Assembly (NCBI RefSeq): GCF_003729955.1
Contig: NZ_RJTX01000003.1
Coordinates: 62,001-126,000, forward strand
From: Chryseobacterium daecheongense
GTDB lineage: Bacteria > Bacteroidota > Bacteroidia > Flavobacteriales > Weeksellaceae
DNA length: 64,000 bases
Direction: 5' to 3'
Part shown: one piece after another, positions 33,300 to 42,139 of the stretch
Layout: every line of letters starts with the position of its first letter
Numbering within the stretch: position 1 is the first letter of the stretch
Notes under the pieces: model-generated
What the model was told of the DNA's origin: nothing
Database searches by the model: none
Seen by the model: only the letters and a program-made list of their open reading frames with translations
Made by a program: the position numbers and the translations under genes

Positions 33300-34753
33300 T
33301 ATAAGTTAGTAGGTAATGTAATGATAAAAGTAGAACCTTTCCCCACTTCGGATTTCACGGAAATTTCCCCTTTATAATCCTCAACCATTTTTCTCACCAT
33401 GGATAACCCGAGTCCCATTCCACTGTTTTTGGAAGTAAAATTAGGCTCGAAAATTCTTTCATACATATTCTCGGGAATACCAATTCCATTATCCTGAACA
33501 GAGATCATCACTCTTCTCTGATGCTGCTCTACATCTACATTGATGATCAGTTTTCTATCATCACTCTGAGCCTGTTTTGCATTAGTCACCAGATTGGTAA
33601 TGATCCTGGAAAGGTAAATCCTGTCCATATTGATCATGATATTGTTTTTATTGGTATGCAGAAAAATACTTTCGTCATTAAAGACACGAAGAATATCTTC
33701 CACTTCGGCATTTAAATTAATGACCTCATTATTTTTTTCAGGAAGCTTGGCAAATTCCGAGAAAGCAGAGGCTACCGTAGCAATAAGATCGATCTGATCC
33801 ACCATTGTTTTGCTCATCTGTGCCACTCTTTCTCTTATATTCGGATCTTCGGGATCAAACTTTCTTTCAAAATTTTGAATGGTGAGCTTCATGGGCGTAA
33901 GAGGGTTTTTCACTTCATGAGCAACCTGCTTTGCCATTTCACGCCATGCTTCCTCAGAGGCTTTGAACCGCAGTCTTTCTTTCTGATCCTGAATCTGGAG
34001 GATCATCCTGTTATATGCTCTTGCCAAAGCATTCAATTCATCATTTTTATAATATCTGATAGGGCGAAGTTCATTCTCGAACAAAGTGATTCTCGTGATC
34101 ATATCGGAGAATTTCGTAATCGTTTTTGCCAGATTGTTAGAAGTTACCCAGCTTATCCAGATACTGAAAAGGATCAGGAAAATATCAACCAGAAGGATGT
34201 ATTTAACATATTTATGGAGAACATCAAAATAAGCTGATTCATCATGATATAACGGAATATAAACTATCGCAATAGGTTCTAATGCGTTATTCTTCAAAAT
34301 CAGATAAGATGAAGTACGGGTAGCATCTTTAGCTTTATCGTAGCCCGTAATATCTACTCTTGTATCTGTAGAGAGAATTTTATTAACAATATTAATAGGT
34401 ATTTTTTTCTGATCTACCTGGTTTTGTTCTGTGCTGGAAAGAAGATAATTTCCTTTCAGGTCATAAATAATAATGGCATGCTGATTAATATCCGCAATTT
34501 CATAAATCTTATTCCCTAAAACATTGGGTAAATCTTCAGTTCCAATAAGCTTCTGGCTAACGGCATAATCCAGGAACCTCATGACAGCATTGGTTTTAAC
34601 CTGCATATCAATCTTACTTTGCTCTAAAGAATTATTCCTTAAAACATAGTACGGAACCAATGAAGACGCCGCCACACTTAACAGACACACGAACAAGAAA
34701 CCGAAAAACACACGGTTTCGCAGACTATACCCTTTATACTTGTTAAATGACAT
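33299..34753 (-). CDS. NtrY-like sensor histidine kinase
   Basis: A 484-residue membrane kinase. Transmembrane helices lie at about 15-36 and 186-207, enclosing a periplasmic sensor of about 150 residues. A HAMP-like linker follows (about 208-262), then the dimerisation/phosphoacceptor domain with His in AKQVAHEVKNPLTPMKLTIQ near 282, and a HATPase domain with N-box NLVTNAKQAQ, DNGIGIP and GMGLGLSMVRKMV. All ATP-binding boxes are intact. No response regulator gene is nearby, so it is an orphan kinase in a housekeeping operon. It overlaps ribE by 11 bases. Confidence 0.92.
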   Translation of the reverse strand: MSFNKYKGYSLRNRVFFGFLFVCLLSVAASSLVPYYVLRNNSLEQSKIDMQVKTNAVMRFLDYAVSQKLIGTEDLPNVLGNKIYEIADINQHAIIIYDLKGNYLLSSTEQNQVDQKKIPINIVNKILSTDTRVDITGYDKAKDATRTSSYLILKNNALEPIAIVYIPLYHDESAYFDVLHKYVKYILLVDIFLILFSIWISWVTSNNLAKTITKFSDMITRITLFENELRPIRYYKNDELNALARAYNRMILQIQDQKERLRFKASEEAWREMAKQVAHEVKNPLTPMKLTIQNFERKFDPEDPNIRERVAQMSKTMVDQIDLIATVASAFSEFAKLPEKNNEVINLNAEVEDILRVFNDESIFLHTNKNNIMINMDRIYLSRIITNLVTNAKQAQSDDRKLIINVDVEQHQRRVMISVQDNGIGIPENMYERIFEPNFTSKNSGMGLGLSMVRKMVEDYKGEISVKSEVGKGSTFIITLPTNL

Positions 34754-35339
34754 TCTGTTTTTTAATTAACCTAGCAATATACTTACCAATAATGTCAAAT
34801 TCTAGATTTACTTTATCTCCTGCTTTCAAATGCTGCATATTCGTAAACTCCCAAGTATATGGAATAATCGCCACCGAAAACTGAGAATCCTCACTATGTG
34901 CCACTGTCAGGCTGATTCCATTTACCGTAATGGAGCCTTGCGGAACAGTAACAAAATTTCCGTCTGCTTCATATTTTATGGTAATATAATAACTTCCGTC
35001 TTTGTTTTCTATTCCAACTACCTCTCCGGTTTTATCTACATGTCCCTGAACAATGTGCCCGTCCAGTCTCCCATCCATTTTCATACAACGCTCAAGATTT
35101 ACCACCGTTCCTACTTCCCATTTTTCTAGGTTAGTTTTTTCCAGAGTCTCATTGATGGCAGTAACCACATATTGGTCTCCTTTAATTTCAACAACCGTTA
35201 AGCAGCACCCGTTATGCGCTAAACTTTGATCGATCTTTAACTCATTGGTAAAAGGACAAGTGAGCGTAAAATCGATATTACTTCCTTTTTCTTCTATCTT
35301 TTCAATAACACCAACTGCTTCAATAATTCCTGTGAACAT
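34743..35339 (-). CDS. ribE: riboflavin synthase alpha chain
   Basis: A 198-residue enzyme that converts two molecules of dimethylribityllumazine to riboflavin. It consists of two lumazine-binding repeats: the first begins FTGIIEAVGVIEKIEEKGSN and the second MDGRLDGHIVQGHVDKTGEV near residue 95. CCLTVVEI carries the conserved active-site region. No FMN riboswitch is seen upstream. It is the first gene of the minus-strand run ribE, kinase, trmN6, MORN gene. Its promoter faces that of pdxA within the 48-base gap. Confidence 0.95.
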   Translation of the reverse strand: MFTGIIEAVGVIEKIEEKGSNIDFTLTCPFTNELKIDQSLAHNGCCLTVVEIKGDQYVVTAINETLEKTNLEKWEVGTVVNLERCMKMDGRLDGHIVQGHVDKTGEVVGIENKDGSYYITIKYEADGNFVTVPQGSITVNGISLTVAHSEDSQFSVAIIPYTWEFTNMQHLKAGDKVNLEFDIIGKYIARLIKKQNVI

Positions 35340-35350
35340 ATTATTTTTGC

Positions 35351-35358
35351 TAAATTTG
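35351..35358 (+). promoter_or_regulatory. -7 promoter box for pdxA
   Basis: TAAATTTG ends 29 bases before the pdxA ATG. An overlapping alternative TATTTTTG lies at 35342-35349. Confidence 0.5.
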
Positions 35359-35373
35359 TAAAATTCTAATCTT

Positions 35374-35381
35374 CAAAGATA
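35374..35381 (-). promoter_or_regulatory. -7 promoter box for the ribE operon
   Basis: CAAAGATA reads TATCTTTG on the minus strand, 34 bases from the ribE ATG. It points toward the pdxA promoter. Confidence 0.5.
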
Positions 35382-35387
35382 ATCAAA

Positions 35388-36479
35388 ATGAGCCCAAAAC
35401 ACCATAAAGTACGAGTAGGAATTTCAATCGGTGATTTTAACGGAATCGGTCCGGAAATCATCATGAAGTCTCTGAAAGACAAAACCATTACAGATTTTTT
35501 CACGCCGGTAATTTTTGGCTCTGGTAAATTATTTACCTTTCAGAAAAACATTTTTAAGCTGAACCTGAACTTCAATTATATTAATGAAGCTTCGCAAGCT
35601 CAAGGAGGAAAACTGAATATGGTAAATCTTGTAAAGGATAATGTGAATGTAGAACTAGGAACTCCAACAGAAGAATCTACCAAAATGGCCATTGATTCTT
35701 TAGAGGCTGCAACAGAGGCTTTAATGAAAGGAGACATTGATGTTCTGGTTACTGCCCCGATCAACAAAGATGAAATGGTGAAAATGGGATTCAAGCACGC
35801 AGGACACACAGGATACTTTGAAGAAAAATTCAGCAAAAAAGGATTGATGTTTCTTGTTACTGAGGAATTAAAAGTAGCGGTTTCAACCCATCATATTCCT
35901 ATTGCCAAAGTCGCTGAGAATATTTCTAAAGAAAAAATAAAAAAACAGATCAGGATTTTAAATCAAACACTGATCGAAGACTTCTGTATTCAAAAACCTA
36001 AAATTGCTGTTTTAGGATTGAATCCGCATTCTGGAGACGGAGGTGTTATCGGAAATGAGGAAATCGAAATCATCGGGCCGGCTATTCAGGAACTTTCGGA
36101 TAATGGTATTCTGGCTTTCGGACCATTCCCTGCTGACAGTTTTTTCCAGCCGAGCAAGTACAAAAATTTCGACGCTGTTTTAGCGATGTATCACGATCAG
36201 GGATTGGCACCATTCAAAACTCTTGCGTATGAAGAGGGCGTAAATTATACGGCCGGATTGCCATTCATCAGAACTTCTCCCGATCATGGCGTTGCTTATG
36301 ATATTGCCGGAAAAAATATTGCAGATGAACAAAGTTTTACCGAAGCTATTTTTACTGCCATTAAAATTTTTAAAAACAGAAGTGAATATAACGATCTGAT
36401 GAGCAATCGTCTTCAGCCAAGAAAAATGGCAGCAGATAACGGAATAGATGAAGATCTTCCTGAAGATACTGAAGGATAA
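35388..36479 (+). CDS. pdxA: 4-hydroxythreonine-4-phosphate dehydrogenase
   Basis: A 363-residue NAD-dependent, metal-requiring dehydrogenase of DXP-dependent pyridoxal phosphate synthesis. Signature parts: VGISIGDFNGIGPEIIMKSL at the N-terminus, TAPINKDEMVKMGFKHAGHT near residue 122, STHHIPIAKVAENI near 163, GLNPHSGDGGVIGNEE near 208, MYHDQGLAPFK near 268 and RTSPDHGVAYDIAGK near 300. The zinc-binding histidines are all present. It begins a plus-strand run with yceD-like, rpmF, accB and accC, though a fresh promoter precedes the yceD-like gene. Confidence 0.96.
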   Translation: MSPKHHKVRVGISIGDFNGIGPEIIMKSLKDKTITDFFTPVIFGSGKLFTFQKNIFKLNLNFNYINEASQAQGGKLNMVNLVKDNVNVELGTPTEESTKMAIDSLEAATEALMKGDIDVLVTAPINKDEMVKMGFKHAGHTGYFEEKFSKKGLMFLVTEELKVAVSTHHIPIAKVAENISKEKIKKQIRILNQTLIEDFCIQKPKIAVLGLNPHSGDGGVIGNEEIEIIGPAIQELSDNGILAFGPFPADSFFQPSKYKNFDAVLAMYHDQGLAPFKTLAYEEGVNYTAGLPFIRTSPDHGVAYDIAGKNIADEQSFTEAIFTAIKIFKNRSEYNDLMSNRLQPRKMAADNGIDEDLPEDTEG

Positions 36480-36520
36480 AACTTTTGTATAATTTTTTAT
36501 ATAATTTGTTAGATATTTTA

Positions 36521-36551
36521 TTTGTAATTATAAAAAAAATGCATATTTTTG
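36521..36551 (+). promoter_or_regulatory. full promoter of the yceD-rpmF pair
   Basis: TTTG at 36521-36524, a 19-base spacer and TATTTTTG at 36544-36551 form a complete Bacteroidota promoter. The ATG at 36564 lies 12 bases downstream, which rules out the longer frame opening at 36549. Confidence 0.75.
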
Positions 36552-36563
36552 CACACTCATTTT

Positions 36564-37094
36564 ATGGACAAGTTAAGAAACTATGACATAAGCTTTTCCG
36601 GATTAAAAACCGGCAAGCACGAGTTCAAATTTGAGATAGATAAAACGTTCTTTCAATTATTTGACACTGATCAGGAATTTACAAATCCTAAGATTGCAGT
36701 GGATGTTTTACTTGATAAACACACTACTTTTTTAGAATTTGAGATTAAAACACATGGGACGGTAGAACTTATTTGTGATATCACTAATGAAGCATTCGAT
36801 CATCCTATTGAAAACGAAATCAAGGTTTTGGTAAAGTTCGGAGAAGAGTATGATGACAGCGAAGAAGATGTAATTACTATTCCAACCACAGACCACGCGT
36901 TCAATGTAGCGCATCTGATTTATGAGAACGTGGTACTTTCCATTCCTATGAAAAAGTTATCACCTAACGTAAGTGAGGAAGATTTGAAAATCCTTGATCA
37001 ATTCAGTCCGAAAGATATTGAAGAAACGGAAGAGGAAGAACACGAAAGCGATCCGAGATGGGACGCCTTGAAAAAGTTAAAAGATAAAAATTAA
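36564..37094 (+). CDS. YceD/DUF177 family protein
   Basis: A 176-residue acidic protein of the DUF177 (YceD) family, usually encoded directly before rpmF and linked to 23S rRNA or ribosome assembly. Recognisable parts are YDISFSGLKTGKHEFKFEID at the start, VELICDITNEAFDHPIENE with the conserved Cys, FGEEYDD and the C-terminal DPRWDALKKLKD. The ATG at 36564 is preferred because the promoter overlaps the upstream alternative. It lies 62 bases before rpmF with a small inverted repeat in the gap. Confidence 0.9.
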   Translation: MDKLRNYDISFSGLKTGKHEFKFEIDKTFFQLFDTDQEFTNPKIAVDVLLDKHTTFLEFEIKTHGTVELICDITNEAFDHPIENEIKVLVKFGEEYDDSEEDVITIPTTDHAFNVAHLIYENVVLSIPMKKLSPNVSEEDLKILDQFSPKDIEETEEEEHESDPRWDALKKLKDKN

Positions 37095-37106
37095 AATAAT
37101 TAATAT

Positions 37107-37136
37107 GATGAGATGATGAATCTCATCGCTCATCAA
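37107..37136 (+). other. inverted repeat between yceD-like gene and rpmF
   Basis: TGATGAG near 37108 and CTCATCA near 37130 can pair, and an inner ATGA/TCAT pair exists. No T run follows, so it is more likely an mRNA structure or processing site than a terminator. Confidence 0.35.
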
Positions 37137-37156
37137 ATTAAAAAAGTTATTACAAA

Positions 37157-37360
37157 ATGGCACATCCAAAGAGAAGACAGTCGTCTACAAGAAGAGATAA
37201 GAGAAGAACTCACTACAAAGCTGTAGTTCCTCAATTAGCTAAAGATGCAACAACTGGTGAATTACACCTTTATCACAGAGCTCACTGGCATGAAGGAAAA
37301 CTATACTACAGAGGTAAAGTAGTATTGGAAAAAACAGTTGAAACTACTGAAGAAAACTAA
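37157..37360 (+). CDS. rpmF: ribosomal protein bL32
   Basis: A 67-residue basic protein of the large ribosomal subunit. It begins [20 protein letters not shown], the bL32 hallmark, and has [18 protein letters not shown] in the second half. The zinc cysteines found in some bL32 proteins are absent (C-minus type). It follows the yceD-like gene, a widely kept pairing. A strong terminator follows at 37398. Confidence 0.96.
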   Translation: MAHPKRRQSSTRRDKRRTHYKAVVPQLAKDATTGELHLYHRAHWHEGKLYYRGKVVLEKTVETTEEN

Positions 37361-37397
37361 GAGGTATTTTTCCTTAAAAAACCTCATTTTGATACAA

Positions 37398-37433
37398 AAA
37401 CCACTCAATTTTGATAAAATTGAGTGGTTTTTT
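37398..37433 (+). terminator. strong terminator after rpmF
   Basis: A perfect 15-bp stem, AAACCACTCAATTTT with AAAATTGAGTGGTTT, with a three-base loop and a T run, separates rpmF from accB. Confidence 0.92.
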
Positions 37434-37463
37434 GTTACTTTTTGTTATTTTTTGGTATCTTTG
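37431..37463 (+). promoter_or_regulatory. promoter of accB-accC
   Basis: TATCTTTG at 37456-37463 is an exact -7 box, with TTTG at 37431-37434 (spacing 21). It begins inside the tail of the rpmF terminator. It supports the accB start at 37487 over the longer frame from 37424. Confidence 0.65.
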
Positions 37464-37486
37464 GCTCAAAATCAAATATCAAATTT

Positions 37487-37975
37487 ATGGACATTAAAGA
37501 CATACAAAATCTTATCAAATTTGTGTCTAAGGCTGAAGTATCAGAGGTAAAATACAAAACAAAAGATTTCGAAATCACTATTAAAACTCCATTAGCTGGA
37601 AGCGAAGTTGCTTATGCTCAACCTGCAGTTTACCATACTGCGCCTCAACAAGTAGCTGCTCCGGTTCAGGCCGCTGCTCCTGCGGCATCTTCTGCTCCTG
37701 CGGAAAAAGCTGATGCGGCTTCTGATGACAGCAAATATGTGGCAATCAAATCTCCAATGATCGGTACTTTCTACAGAAAACCATCTCCAGACAAAGACGT
37801 ATTTGTAAATGTAGGGGATGAAGTTTCTGCTGGTAAAGTAGTTTGCGTGATCGAAGCGATGAAGTTATTCAACCAGATCGAATCTGAAATCAGCGGAAAA
37901 ATCGTTAAGATCTTGGTAGACGATGCTACTCCTGTAGAATATGACCAACCTTTATTCTTAGTAGATCCATCTTAA
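37487..37975 (+). CDS. accB: biotin carboxyl carrier protein of acetyl-CoA carboxylase
   Basis: A 162-residue protein. The N-terminal domain ([20 protein letters not shown]) is followed by an Ala/Pro-rich flexible linker (residues about 45-83) and the C-terminal biotinyl domain (about 86-160), with the biotin-accepting lysine in [12 protein letters not shown]. It carries CO2 between AccC and the AccA/AccD transferase for malonyl-CoA synthesis. The frame extends upstream to 37424, but the promoter excludes those codons. accC follows 95 bases later. Confidence 0.95.
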   Translation: MDIKDIQNLIKFVSKAEVSEVKYKTKDFEITIKTPLAGSEVAYAQPAVYHTAPQQVAAPVQAAAPAASSAPAEKADAASDDSKYVAIKSPMIGTFYRKPSPDKDVFVNVGDEVSAGKVVCVIEAMKLFNQIESEISGKIVKILVDDATPVEYDQPLFLVDPS

Positions 37976-37983
37976 TTTAGAAG

Positions 37984-38010
37984 TTAGATGTTAGACATTA
38001 GATGTTAGAC
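37984..38010. repeat. two copies of TTAGATGTTAGAC
   Basis: The 13-mer TTAGATGTTAGAC occurs at 37984-37996 and 37998-38010 in the accB-accC gap. Its first 12 bases also occur at 13014 in the leuS leader. Confidence 0.6.
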
Positions 38011-38070
38011 TCTGTGCTACATTAAACAACATTATCTAATTTTCAAATTCTAATTTTCAAATTTAAGAAG

Positions 38071-39423
38071 ATGTTCAAAAAAATATTAATAGCCAATCGT
38101 GGCGAAATTGCAATGCGTATTCTTCGCACTTGTAAAGAAATGGGGATCAAAACCGTAGCAGTATATTCTACTGCAGATAAAGACAGTCTTCACGTAAGAT
38201 TTGCTGACGAGGCGGTATGTATTGGTCCTGCCATGAGTAAAGACTCATACCTTAAAATCCCTAACATTATTGCAGCTGCGGAAATTACCAACGCAGATGC
38301 TATTCACCCGGGTTACGGATTCTTATCTGAAAATGCTAACTTTTCAAGAATTTGCCAGAAAAACAACATTAAGTTTATTGGAGCTACTCCTGAGCAAATT
38401 GAAAAAATGGGAGACAAGGCCAACGCTAAAGCAACCATGAAAGCTGCTGGGGTACCATGTGTACCGGGTTCAGACGGATTGATCGAATCTTATGAAGTAG
38501 CTGCTAAAACAGCTGAAGAGATCGGTTATCCGGTAATGATCAAGGCGACTGCAGGTGGAGGTGGAAAAGGAATGAGAGCAGTTTGGAAAGCTGAAGATCT
38601 TAAAGACCACTGGGAATCTGCTATTCAGGAAGCTGTTGCTGCTTTCGGAAACGGAGGTATGTATATGGAAAAACTGATCGAAGAGCCTAGACATATTGAA
38701 ATTCAGGTTGCTGGAGACCAGTATGGGAAAGCTTGCCACCTTTCTGAAAGAGACTGTTCCGTACAAAGAAGAAACCAGAAATTAACCGAAGAAACTCCTT
38801 CTCCGTTCATGACAGATGAGCTTCGTGAGAAAATGGGTGAAGCCGCTGTAAAAGCCGCTGAATTTATCGGTTATGAAGGGGTAGGAACTATTGAATTCTT
38901 AGTAGACAAACACAGAAATTTCTATTTCATGGAAATGAATACAAGAATTCAGGTAGAACACCCGATCACTGAACAGGTAATCGATTATGACCTGATCAGA
39001 GAACAGATCCTTCTTGCTGCCGGAACTCCGATTTCAGGAATTAATTACTATCCGAAGCTACATTCCATCGAGTGTAGAATTAATGCAGAAGATCCTTACA
39101 ATGATTTCAGACCATCTCCGGGAAAAATCACAGGATTGAATATTCCTGGCGGACACGGAATCAGAGTTGATACTCACGTATATTCAGGATATACCATTCC
39201 TTCTAACTATGACTCCATGATTGCTAAGCTTATCACTACTGCTCAGACGCGTGAAGAAGCTATTGCCAAAATGAGACGTGCATTGGAAGAATTCTATATT
39301 GAAGGAGTAAAAACTACCATTCCATTCCACAGACAACTAATGGATAATGAAGATTACCTGTCTGGAAACTATACAACGAAATTCATGGAGAGTTTCGTAA
39401 TGGATAAGAAATATGATCACTAA
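38071..39423 (+). CDS. accC: biotin carboxylase of acetyl-CoA carboxylase
   Basis: A 450-residue ATP-grasp enzyme that carboxylates the biotin on AccB. The N-terminus [20 protein letters not shown], the glycine-rich ATP loop [17 protein letters not shown] near residue 157, [16 protein letters not shown] near 227 and [20 protein letters not shown] near 287 are all standard and intact. It is co-transcribed with accB; the gap contains a short repeat pair and no promoter box. A terminator follows at 39441. Confidence 0.97.
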   Translation: MFKKILIANRGEIAMRILRTCKEMGIKTVAVYSTADKDSLHVRFADEAVCIGPAMSKDSYLKIPNIIAAAEITNADAIHPGYGFLSENANFSRICQKNNIKFIGATPEQIEKMGDKANAKATMKAAGVPCVPGSDGLIESYEVAAKTAEEIGYPVMIKATAGGGGKGMRAVWKAEDLKDHWESAIQEAVAAFGNGGMYMEKLIEEPRHIEIQVAGDQYGKACHLSERDCSVQRRNQKLTEETPSPFMTDELREKMGEAAVKAAEFIGYEGVGTIEFLVDKHRNFYFMEMNTRIQVEHPITEQVIDYDLIREQILLAAGTPISGINYYPKLHSIECRINAEDPYNDFRPSPGKITGLNIPGGHGIRVDTHVYSGYTIPSNYDSMIAKLITTAQTREEAIAKMRRALEEFYIEGVKTTIPFHRQLMDNEDYLSGNYTTKFMESFVMDKKYDH

Positions 39424-39440
39424 GATTATTGATAATTGAT

Positions 39441-39467
39441 AAAACGGCCTCATAAGAGGCCGTTTTT
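39441..39467 (+). terminator. terminator after accC
   Basis: AAAACGGCCTC pairs perfectly with GAGGCCGTTTT around loop ATAA, followed by T residues. Confidence 0.93.
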
Positions 39468-39551
39468 ATTTTATACGTTCGGCACTACAAACTAAAATGA
39501 TCATAAATACGTTTCAAGAATATCTTATCATAAAAACTAAACCATATAATT

Positions 39552-40046
39552 ATGAAGCCCATTGTTTTATTTCTACTCATTTTCGGTATGTGGAATACAA
39601 ATTCTGCACAGGAAAAGAAAATACTCAATATATTGAACAGAGAGCTTAAAAAAGAAGTAAAAAACCAATTCAAGTCACGACTTTTTAATGGAGACACGAT
39701 TAGTATTGTTAAGGAATTCTCTATTGATCAAGAAAAAAAGCTGTCTTTTGAAATCAGAATGACCAGTTCATATTTCACAGGCACTCAATTGATCAAACAG
39801 GAGGTTCCCCTCGCCAAGCTTAAAAAAATAGGAAAAGACATTCAGATTATTCTGGAAGCAGAAGATGATTCCGTAATTACAACCGTTACCAATGCCAAAG
39901 CAGATGAAAAAACACAAACTTCAAAAAGCAATCTGTTCTATCTTTATATGTCCAGTGAACAAAACAATGAAAAAATGGGTGAAGAACTGCAAAATGCTTT
40001 TAAAAAAGCAGGCTATCCACTTATTAAAGAATACTGGGCAGATTAG
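39552..40046 (+). CDS. hypothetical secreted protein
   Basis: A 164-residue protein with a signal peptide (KPIVLFLLIFGMWNTNSA, then Q) and a mature part rich in Lys and Glu, alternating predicted helices and strands (KLSFEIRMTSSYFTGTQLIK). No lipobox cysteine or T9SS domain is present. No family is recognised. It stands alone between the accC terminator and the ornithine aminotransferase promoter. Confidence 0.75.
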   Translation: MKPIVLFLLIFGMWNTNSAQEKKILNILNRELKKEVKNQFKSRLFNGDTISIVKEFSIDQEKKLSFEIRMTSSYFTGTQLIKQEVPLAKLKKIGKDIQIILEAEDDSVITTVTNAKADEKTQTSKSNLFYLYMSSEQNNEKMGEELQNAFKKAGYPLIKEYWAD

Positions 40047-40089
40047 CAGAGTAAAACCCATGCTATTTTCCTAACTTTAAAATTATCAC

Positions 40090-40097
40090 TAACTTTG
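40090..40097 (+). promoter_or_regulatory. -7 promoter box for rocD and the glycosyltransferase run
   Basis: TAACTTTG lies 18 bases upstream of the rocD ATG. No further promoter box was noticed in the short gaps downstream to 47211. Confidence 0.5.
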
Positions 40098-40115
40098 TGA
40101 AAAACCTAAGAATAT

Positions 40116-41366
40116 ATGTCAACAGTAGAAACAGCAAAAAATTCACAGTATTTTATTGACCTTGAAGATCAGCATGGCGCGCACAATTATCATCCACTTC
40201 CGGTAGTTCTTGACCGTGGAGAAGGTGTTTTTGTATGGGATGTGGAAGGCAAGAAATATTATGATTTTCTTTCTGCCTACTCTGCTGTTAATCAAGGGCA
40301 TTCTCACCCTAAAATTGTAGAAGCATTAGTCAGCCAGGCTCAAAAATTAGCCCTGACTTCAAGAGCATTTTACAACTCAAAACTAGGAGAATACGAACAG
40401 AAAATCACTTCCCTTTTTGGTTTTGATAAAGTGTTACCAATGAACTCCGGAGCAGAAGCTGTGGAAACAGCGGTAAAATTAGCCAGAAAATGGAGCTATG
40501 AAGTAAAAGGTATTTCTGAAAACGCAGCTAAGATTATCGTTTGTGAAAATAACTTCCACGGAAGAACAACCACTATTGTTTCTTTCTCTAATGATCCGGA
40601 TGCGAACCACAACTATGGACCTTTCACTCCAGGATTCATCAAAATTCCGTATAATGATCTTGCGGCTTTAGAAGATGTTTTAACAAAAGATGCTCAGAAT
40701 ATTGCAGCATTCCTTGTTGAACCTATTCAGGGGGAAGCCGGAGTATATGTTCCGGATGAAAATTTCCTTAAAAATGCTTCCGAATTATGTAAAAAACATA
40801 ACGTTCTTTTCATTGCCGATGAAGTTCAGACCGGAATTGCAAGAACAGGAAAGCTGATCGCCTGTCATCATGAAGATGTACAGCCGGATATTTTAATTTT
40901 AGGAAAAGCGCTTTCAGGCGGAATGTACCCTGTTTCAGCTGTTTTAGCGAACAATAACATCATGAATGTGATCAAGCCGGGACAACATGGTTCTACATTC
41001 GGTGGAAACCCATTAGCTTGTGCAGTTGCAATGGCAGCTTTAGATGTGGTTTCTGAAGAAAACCTGTCTGAAAGAGCTGAACATTTAGGACAATTATTCA
41101 GAGCTGAAATTGAAAAAGTGATTGAAAGAACCGACCTTATTACCAAAGTAAGAGGTAAAGGTTTATTGAATGCCATTTTAATTAATGACACTCCGGAAAG
41201 TTCTACTGCATGGAATCTTTGTTTACAATTAAAAGAAAACGGATTGCTTGCCAAACCTACTCATGGAAATATCATAAGACTTGCACCGCCATTGGTAATC
41301 ACCGAAGAACAATTAATGGATTGTGTGAGGATTATAGAGAAAACCATTACTGATTTCAAAAAGTAA
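40116..41366 (+). CDS. rocD: ornithine aminotransferase
   Basis: A 416-residue class III PLP aminotransferase converting ornithine and 2-oxoglutarate to glutamate semialdehyde and glutamate. Features: [20 protein letters not shown] near residue 21, the substrate-loop [35 protein letters not shown] near 108, [15 protein letters not shown] with the PLP-contacting Asp near 235, and the Schiff-base lysine in [15 protein letters not shown] near 266. Length and N-terminus match RocD rather than acetylornithine aminotransferase. It leads a run of seven glycosyltransferase genes, the first starting two bases after its stop. Confidence 0.93.
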   Translation: MSTVETAKNSQYFIDLEDQHGAHNYHPLPVVLDRGEGVFVWDVEGKKYYDFLSAYSAVNQGHSHPKIVEALVSQAQKLALTSRAFYNSKLGEYEQKITSLFGFDKVLPMNSGAEAVETAVKLARKWSYEVKGISENAAKIIVCENNFHGRTTTIVSFSNDPDANHNYGPFTPGFIKIPYNDLAALEDVLTKDAQNIAAFLVEPIQGEAGVYVPDENFLKNASELCKKHNVLFIADEVQTGIARTGKLIACHHEDVQPDILILGKALSGGMYPVSAVLANNNIMNVIKPGQHGSTFGGNPLACAVAMAALDVVSEENLSERAEHLGQLFRAEIEKVIERTDLITKVRGKGLLNAILINDTPESSTAWNLCLQLKENGLLAKPTHGNIIRLAPPLVITEEQLMDCVRIIEKTITDFKK

Positions 41367-41368
41367 AT

Positions 41369-42139
41369 ATGCCTCAACTCACTGAGAAAGTAAGCGGCTT
41401 AATCATAACCTATAACGAAGAAAAAAACATTCGGGAAGTACTCGAATGTTTTGACTTTTGTGATGAAATCATCATTGTTGATTCATTCAGCACTGATAAA
41501 ACGTTAGAAATAGTCCGAACTTTCCCCAAAGTAAAGGTGGTTCAGCACACGTTTGAGGATTTTACATCTCAAAGAAATCTGGCGCTGGATTATGCCACCA
41601 ATGATTGGGTATTATTTTTAGATGGTGATGAAAGAATTACTCCCCAGCTGAAAAAAGAAATCATCGAAGAATTAAACAAACCCGATAAAAAAGATGCTTA
41701 TTATTTTTATCGCAAATTCTTTTTTGCCGGCAAGCCCATCCATTTTTCCGGAACTCAAACGGACAAGAATTTCAGGCTTTTCAGGAAATCAAAAGCCCGA
41801 TATATAGAAGAGAGAAAAGTTCACGAAACTTTGGAAGTAAACGGATCGATTGGAGAGCTGAAAAATAAGCTTCTGCATTATTCCGTGACGGATTATGAAT
41901 CTTACAAGAAAAAGATGATCCATTACGGAAAGCTGAAAGGATTAGAGCTTGCTTCCAAAGGAAAAAAATACAGTGCTTCAACTCAATATTTCAAAACGGC
42001 TTACAAATTTTTTAAAGCGTATATTATGCGGTTGGGAATTTTAGACGGCAAAGAAGGCTTTCAGCTTTCTTACCTGCAATCTTTGAGTGCTTTTGAAACG
42101 TATGAATCTCTAAAGAACGAACAAAAAGAATTCGAATGA
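41369..42139 (+). CDS. WaaE/KdtX-like glycosyltransferase family 2
   Basis: A 256-residue GT-A enzyme. Its start (KVSGLIITYNEEKNIREVLE), VDSFSTDKTLEI, SQRNLALDYATNDWVLFLDG with the DGD metal motif near residue 85, and FSGTQTDKNFRLFRKSKARY resemble the WaaE/KdtX family that adds a glucose to the lipopolysaccharide inner core. It is therefore the best pointer that the whole run builds lipooligosaccharide core. It overlaps the next gene by four bases. Confidence 0.88.
   Translation: MPQLTEKVSGLIITYNEEKNIREVLECFDFCDEIIIVDSFSTDKTLEIVRTFPKVKVVQHTFEDFTSQRNLALDYATNDWVLFLDGDERITPQLKKEIIEELNKPDKKDAYYFYRKFFFAGKPIHFSGTQTDKNFRLFRKSKARYIEERKVHETLEVNGSIGELKNKLLHYSVTDYESYKKKMIHYGKLKGLELASKGKKYSASTQYFKTAYKFFKAYIMRLGILDGKEGFQLSYLQSLSAFETYESLKNEQKEFE

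Noticed and set aside
34743..35387. FMN riboswitch upstream of ribE
   Set aside because: The gap is 48 bases with promoter boxes and no room for or match to the FMN aptamer.
37984..38010. CRISPR-like repeats
   Set aside because: Only two 13-base units with a one-base gap, no spacers and no cas genes.
40868..41254. 128-residue frame antisense to rocD
   Set aside because: Reverse-strand shadow of a strongly conserved enzyme gene; no independent signals.
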